Below the pieces are notes generated by a model, which had not been told where the DNA came from, ran no database searches, and was given only the letters and a program-made list of their open reading frames with translations. Positions 36,747-39,207 of a DNA stretch of 39,207 nucleotides are shown in pieces. The translations under genes were made by a program, and so were the position numbers. The stretch is from TH1177 sp042138015. GTDB taxonomy: Archaea; Thermoproteota; Nitrososphaeria; Nitrososphaerales; Nitrososphaeraceae. The stretch spans positions 1-39,207 of the forward strand of contig JBHIVA010000020.1 of the NCBI GenBank assembly GCA_042138015.1. The letters run 5' to 3'. Every line of letters begins with the position of its first letter. The first letter of the stretch is position 1.

Positions 36747-37151
36747 ATGTTATATGGAGATGATAAAAATAGTTCAAATCTCGTGGATAACACATATACT
36801 AATTGGCTAGTCGTCTATATTGTGTTAGGAATTGCTGTATACTTCTTTGCTCCATATCCTATATCTTTTGTGGCATCGTTAGTAATAATAGTATTAATGA
36901 TGATATCATTAGGTGCATATATTATGAAGAAAGTCAAATTAGATGAGAATAAGCTAGACAATCACAATAATACTAATGATAGTGGTGGAAGAATAAGAGG
37001 ACTATTTGATTCTCTATCCCTATCACTCTATGACGATCCTAATGGAGTTCCGGTACAAAATCAACTGAAATTCTACTGCATGTCATGTGGGAAAGACCAT
37101 AAAAAAAGAAAATGTCCTAGCTGTGGATCAATGAAAGTAAGAGTTGGATGA
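36747..37151 (+). CDS. Two-helix membrane protein with C-terminal zinc ribbon
   Basis: 134 aa from ATG 36747. Two membrane helices at about residues 20-37 (WLVVYIVLGIAVYFFA) and 41-64 are followed by an acidic/Asn-rich linker and a zinc ribbon with CMSCGKDHKKRKCPSCG (two C-x2-C pairs). The frame extends to a GTG at 36735, but GAGGTG at 36733-36738 sits correctly as ribosome binding site for the ATG. It is divergent from hsp20. The function is unknown; a membrane-bound zinc ribbon of this type is seen in other Nitrososphaeria. Confidence 0.82.
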   Translation: MLYGDDKNSSNLVDNTYTNWLVVYIVLGIAVYFFAPYPISFVASLVIIVLMMISLGAYIMKKVKLDENKLDNHNNTNDSGGRIRGLFDSLSLSLYDDPNGVPVQNQLKFYCMSCGKDHKKRKCPSCGSMKVRVG

Positions 37152-37692
37152 GAAATAAAGTTTTCATTATATTTGTTTTTTATAATAATAATACCATAGA
37201 TATAAGAGTTTGAAATCATATAGCAGTTAAAAATTTTAGAACAGATATCCTTAGATTAGAATATGTTCCTGTTAAATCTTATGAATTTAATACAGTAGAA
37301 GAATGTTGAAGACAAATAAGTATCATATCTATGTATTTTCTATTTATTATAATATATTTAGTTTTAATCAGAAATTACTACCAGTATTGTAAATTATAGA
37401 ACTATCCACCTCTAATGTAGATATGTAAATAATTTATGTAATGTATTATTATTTCAACTCAATATATTTATTTGATAATGATAATTAGAACTTAAATATT
37501 TTAAATTAATTGAATGTGAATCATATGAATATTGTATGCAATCAAAACATAAAAATCATTTGTATAAAATATTTTGCAAAATTCTGGTTATTCTGTAGTG
37601 GCTTTACTAAACCTCATATGCTATACTATTGTTTAAACAGAAAATCATTAATCGATTCAATACTAACATAACAAATTTCAATAAAAAAGAAT
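37152..37692. other. AT-rich region without recognisable genes
   Basis: About 540 bp; stop codons in all frames break every candidate. It adjoins two broken genes on the right and may contain older decayed sequence that is no longer readable. Confidence 0.5.
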
Positions 37693-37922
37693 TTAGGGTT
37701 TGATTTTAATTTTCTTTAAGTCTGCATAAATTTTACTCAAAAATACTTCTCCATTAAAACCTTCAACATCATTTTTTGGTACTACTAACTCATAGCAACC
37801 AGAATGTATATTAAAACTATCTTTTTTGATTGAAATAACATTTCCAACATCTTGATGTCTTTTGAACGTATAGGTTTAAGGATAATTCTATCCCAATCAT
37901 ATACCGGTGGTTTACTAGGCAT
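37693..37922 (-). pseudogene. Frameshifted PRC-like small protein gene
   Basis: Starts MPSKPPVYDWDRIILKPIRS, then hits a stop after 45 codons in the first frame. Shifting by one base near 37852-37860 gives a sensible continuation, DVGNVISIKKDSFNIHSG, then CYELVVPKNDVEGFNGEVFL and DLKKIKIKP before TAA. The whole is 230 nt, one short of a multiple of three, as expected for one lost base. The N-terminus and the EVP..EGFNG pattern resemble short PRC-barrel-like proteins of Nitrososphaeria. The shift is not in a long homopolymer, which argues for real damage; a sequencing error remains possible. Confidence 0.72.
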
Positions 37923-38171
37923 GATAATACAATATACAAAAAAGAATTATTTAATTTATAAAAACTCTAAAATTTAATTTGATTATAGATAGTTCTTAAC
38001 TATAAGTAAACCCTAAATGTCATTTTCATTTTTATTTTGCTAAATTTAAATTGATAAAATATATCTAGTAACATATAATCGATTTCTATTAAAATATAAA
38101 ATCAAAAAATTGAAATTGCATCCCAAACAAGAAAGATATATCTAGAACTTTTAAGACGATCAAATAATAAT

Positions 38172-38655
38172 ATGTCATTTAAGAATATTCTAGTTCCACA
38201 TGATCTCGGAGCTGTTTCAGATTATGCACTAGAGAATACAATAGATATAGCCAAACTTGTTATAGATTCAAAAATTACAATTTTTCATGTATTACAAGAT
38301 ATAATAATGCCTTCGACTTATAGATTAGATTCAAGACCTATTTATTCATTCAAAACTGGAGAAGTTGTAACTCCATCAGTATATATTAAAGAAGTATTTC
38401 ATGAGATGTGATTGGAAGCTCTAAAAAAACTTGAAAATAAGAAACAAAAATGTGAAAAAGAAAAAATTTTGTGTGAAGTTAAGATAGTAAATGGAAATCC
38501 AATAGAACAGATAATCAAATATATTCGAGAAAAAAATTGATTTAATAGTTATGGGAACTGCTAGAAGAAAAGGAATATCAAAAATTATAGCTATTGGGAG
38601 TGTTGCAAGAAATGTTTCAGAAAGATCTTCTTGTCCAGTAATGCTAGTACACTAA
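38172..38655 (+). pseudogene. Broken universal stress protein (UspA family)
   Basis: The first frame gives MSFKNILVPHDLGAVSDYAL, a typical UspA start, but stops at TGA 38409-38411. The same frame then resumes with LEALKKLENKKQKCEKEKIL and is shifted in an A run at 38530-38536. In the new frame it continues IDLIVMGTARRKGISKII, AIGSVARNVSERSSCPVMLV and ends at 38655. The ATP-binding pattern G-x2-x-x-G...G-S is recognisable. Two independent lesions make a true pseudogene likely. The A-run shift alone could be a sequencing error; the TGA could not be explained that way as easily. Confidence 0.8.
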
Positions 38656-38897
38656 AAATAAAACAGTTTATGTATAATTGAATGATTAATCTATCTAAAA
38701 ATTATTTTATTTCTATTTTTTCTAATAACAGGTCGCAACCATCCAATTATGTGATTTCACATATTGCTAACTATATACTATCTAAACTGATTCTCTTTAA
38801 CATAACAATTCTATCTGTTACATTATTTTCATATTTTCAATCTCTACATTATCTATATACATATCTATATCTTCTAAGACTTTAATTTTATATAAAA

Positions 38898-39207
38898 TTA
38901 AGTGTAGGATTGTGTAATAGTATGTTTTTTCTTATTTTCTAAAATATAATTATAAACTTCAATATGTTGTGCTATATGAAAATCCCATTTAAGCATATTT
39001 TTGAATCTATTTATATTTAAAGCAAATTTTTCATAATCTTTATCTATATACAATAATGCTTTAGCAAATTTCTCTGCATTTCTTTTTACACATATACCTA
39101 AACCTTTTTTAGAAAATTCTTGAAAGAATTCCAGATCAGAAGCAATAAATGGTAATCCATGTGCTAATGCATCAAACATTACACCAGATCCTGAAGTTAC
39201 TTTGTAA
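38898..39207 (-). CDS. C-terminal part of a group 1 glycosyltransferase, cut by the right edge
   Basis: The frame is open from the edge (reading YKVTSGSGVMFDALAHG) to TAA at 38898. The GSGVMFDALAHGLPFIASD segment is the donor-binding region of GT-B, family GT4-like enzymes, where a Glu or Asp often follows a hydrophobic stretch. The rest is the C-terminal helices. The first ATG inside the window (39179) is not the real start, because the conserved segment begins before it. Sugar donor and acceptor cannot be inferred. Confidence 0.82.
   Translation of the reverse strand, partial: YKVTSGSGVMFDALAHGLPFIASDLEFFQEFSKKGLGICVKRNAEKFAKALLYIDKDYEKFALNINRFKNMLKWDFHIAQHIEVYNYILENKKKHTITQSYT

Noticed and set aside
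37693..37922. Treating the 45-codon first frame as an intact small gene
   Set aside because: The conserved-looking second half continues in another frame, so the short reading is a truncation.
38682..38885. 67-codon frame before the glycosyltransferase
   Set aside because: Ser/Tyr/Leu-rich noise with no motif; follows the broken UspA gene.

Overview
The window is AT-rich archaeal chromosome from the Nitrososphaeria (Thaumarchaeota), most likely a relative of the ammonia oxidisers; the genus cannot be settled from this stretch. The evidence is archaeal-only machinery in one place: both PolD subunits, Cdc6/Orc1, FEN1, geranylgeranylglyceryl phosphate synthase, Cdc48/VAT and the cell-division protein CdvA. 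Small zinc-ribbon proteins and a cupredoxin-like exported protein of types common in this phylum support it. TATA-like boxes about 25 nt upstream of start codons, leaderless-looking genes and many TTG starts fit the same picture. No rRNA, CRISPR array, insertion sequence or prophage was seen.

Layout. 1-1893: edge of an unknown gene, tRNA-Val(UAC), then about 1.7 kb without credible genes. 1894-3216: glyA. 3517-23556: a replication and division neighbourhood. On the minus strand PolD DP2 overlaps GGGP synthase. On the plus strand come two unknown proteins, one a membrane-anchored winged-helix protein. Next is a probable replication origin (about 9120-9542) with four ORB-like elements, then cdc6, and a convergent, overlapping PolD DP1. 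SpoIIM-like, PAC2, CbiE, CdvA, a winged-helix regulator, acetyl-CoA synthetase, DUF192, ferredoxin, a tandem ThyX-like protein, FEN1 and a helical unknown follow. 23767-31286: small zinc proteins, an MscS plus DUF432 pair, a patatin-like lipase, family-5 uracil-DNA glycosylase and an RNase HII/HIII-like enzyme, plus two very small genes not obvious from long ORFs. 31497-37151: cupredoxin-like exported protein, Cdc48, Hsp20 and a membrane zinc-ribbon protein. 37152-39207: a decaying stretch with a frameshifted PRC-like gene, a doubly broken universal stress protein, and the C-terminal part of a glycosyltransferase that runs off the right edge.

How the genes fit together. Around the probable origin lie an initiator (Cdc6), the replicative polymerase (DP1, DP2), a flap endonuclease, a possible dTMP-synthesis enzyme, the division scaffold CdvA and the first committed enzyme of archaeal membrane lipid synthesis. 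Repair functions (UDG, RNase H) lie 18-20 kb further right. The least explained components are the 126-aa protein and the membrane-anchored winged-helix protein directly left of the origin.
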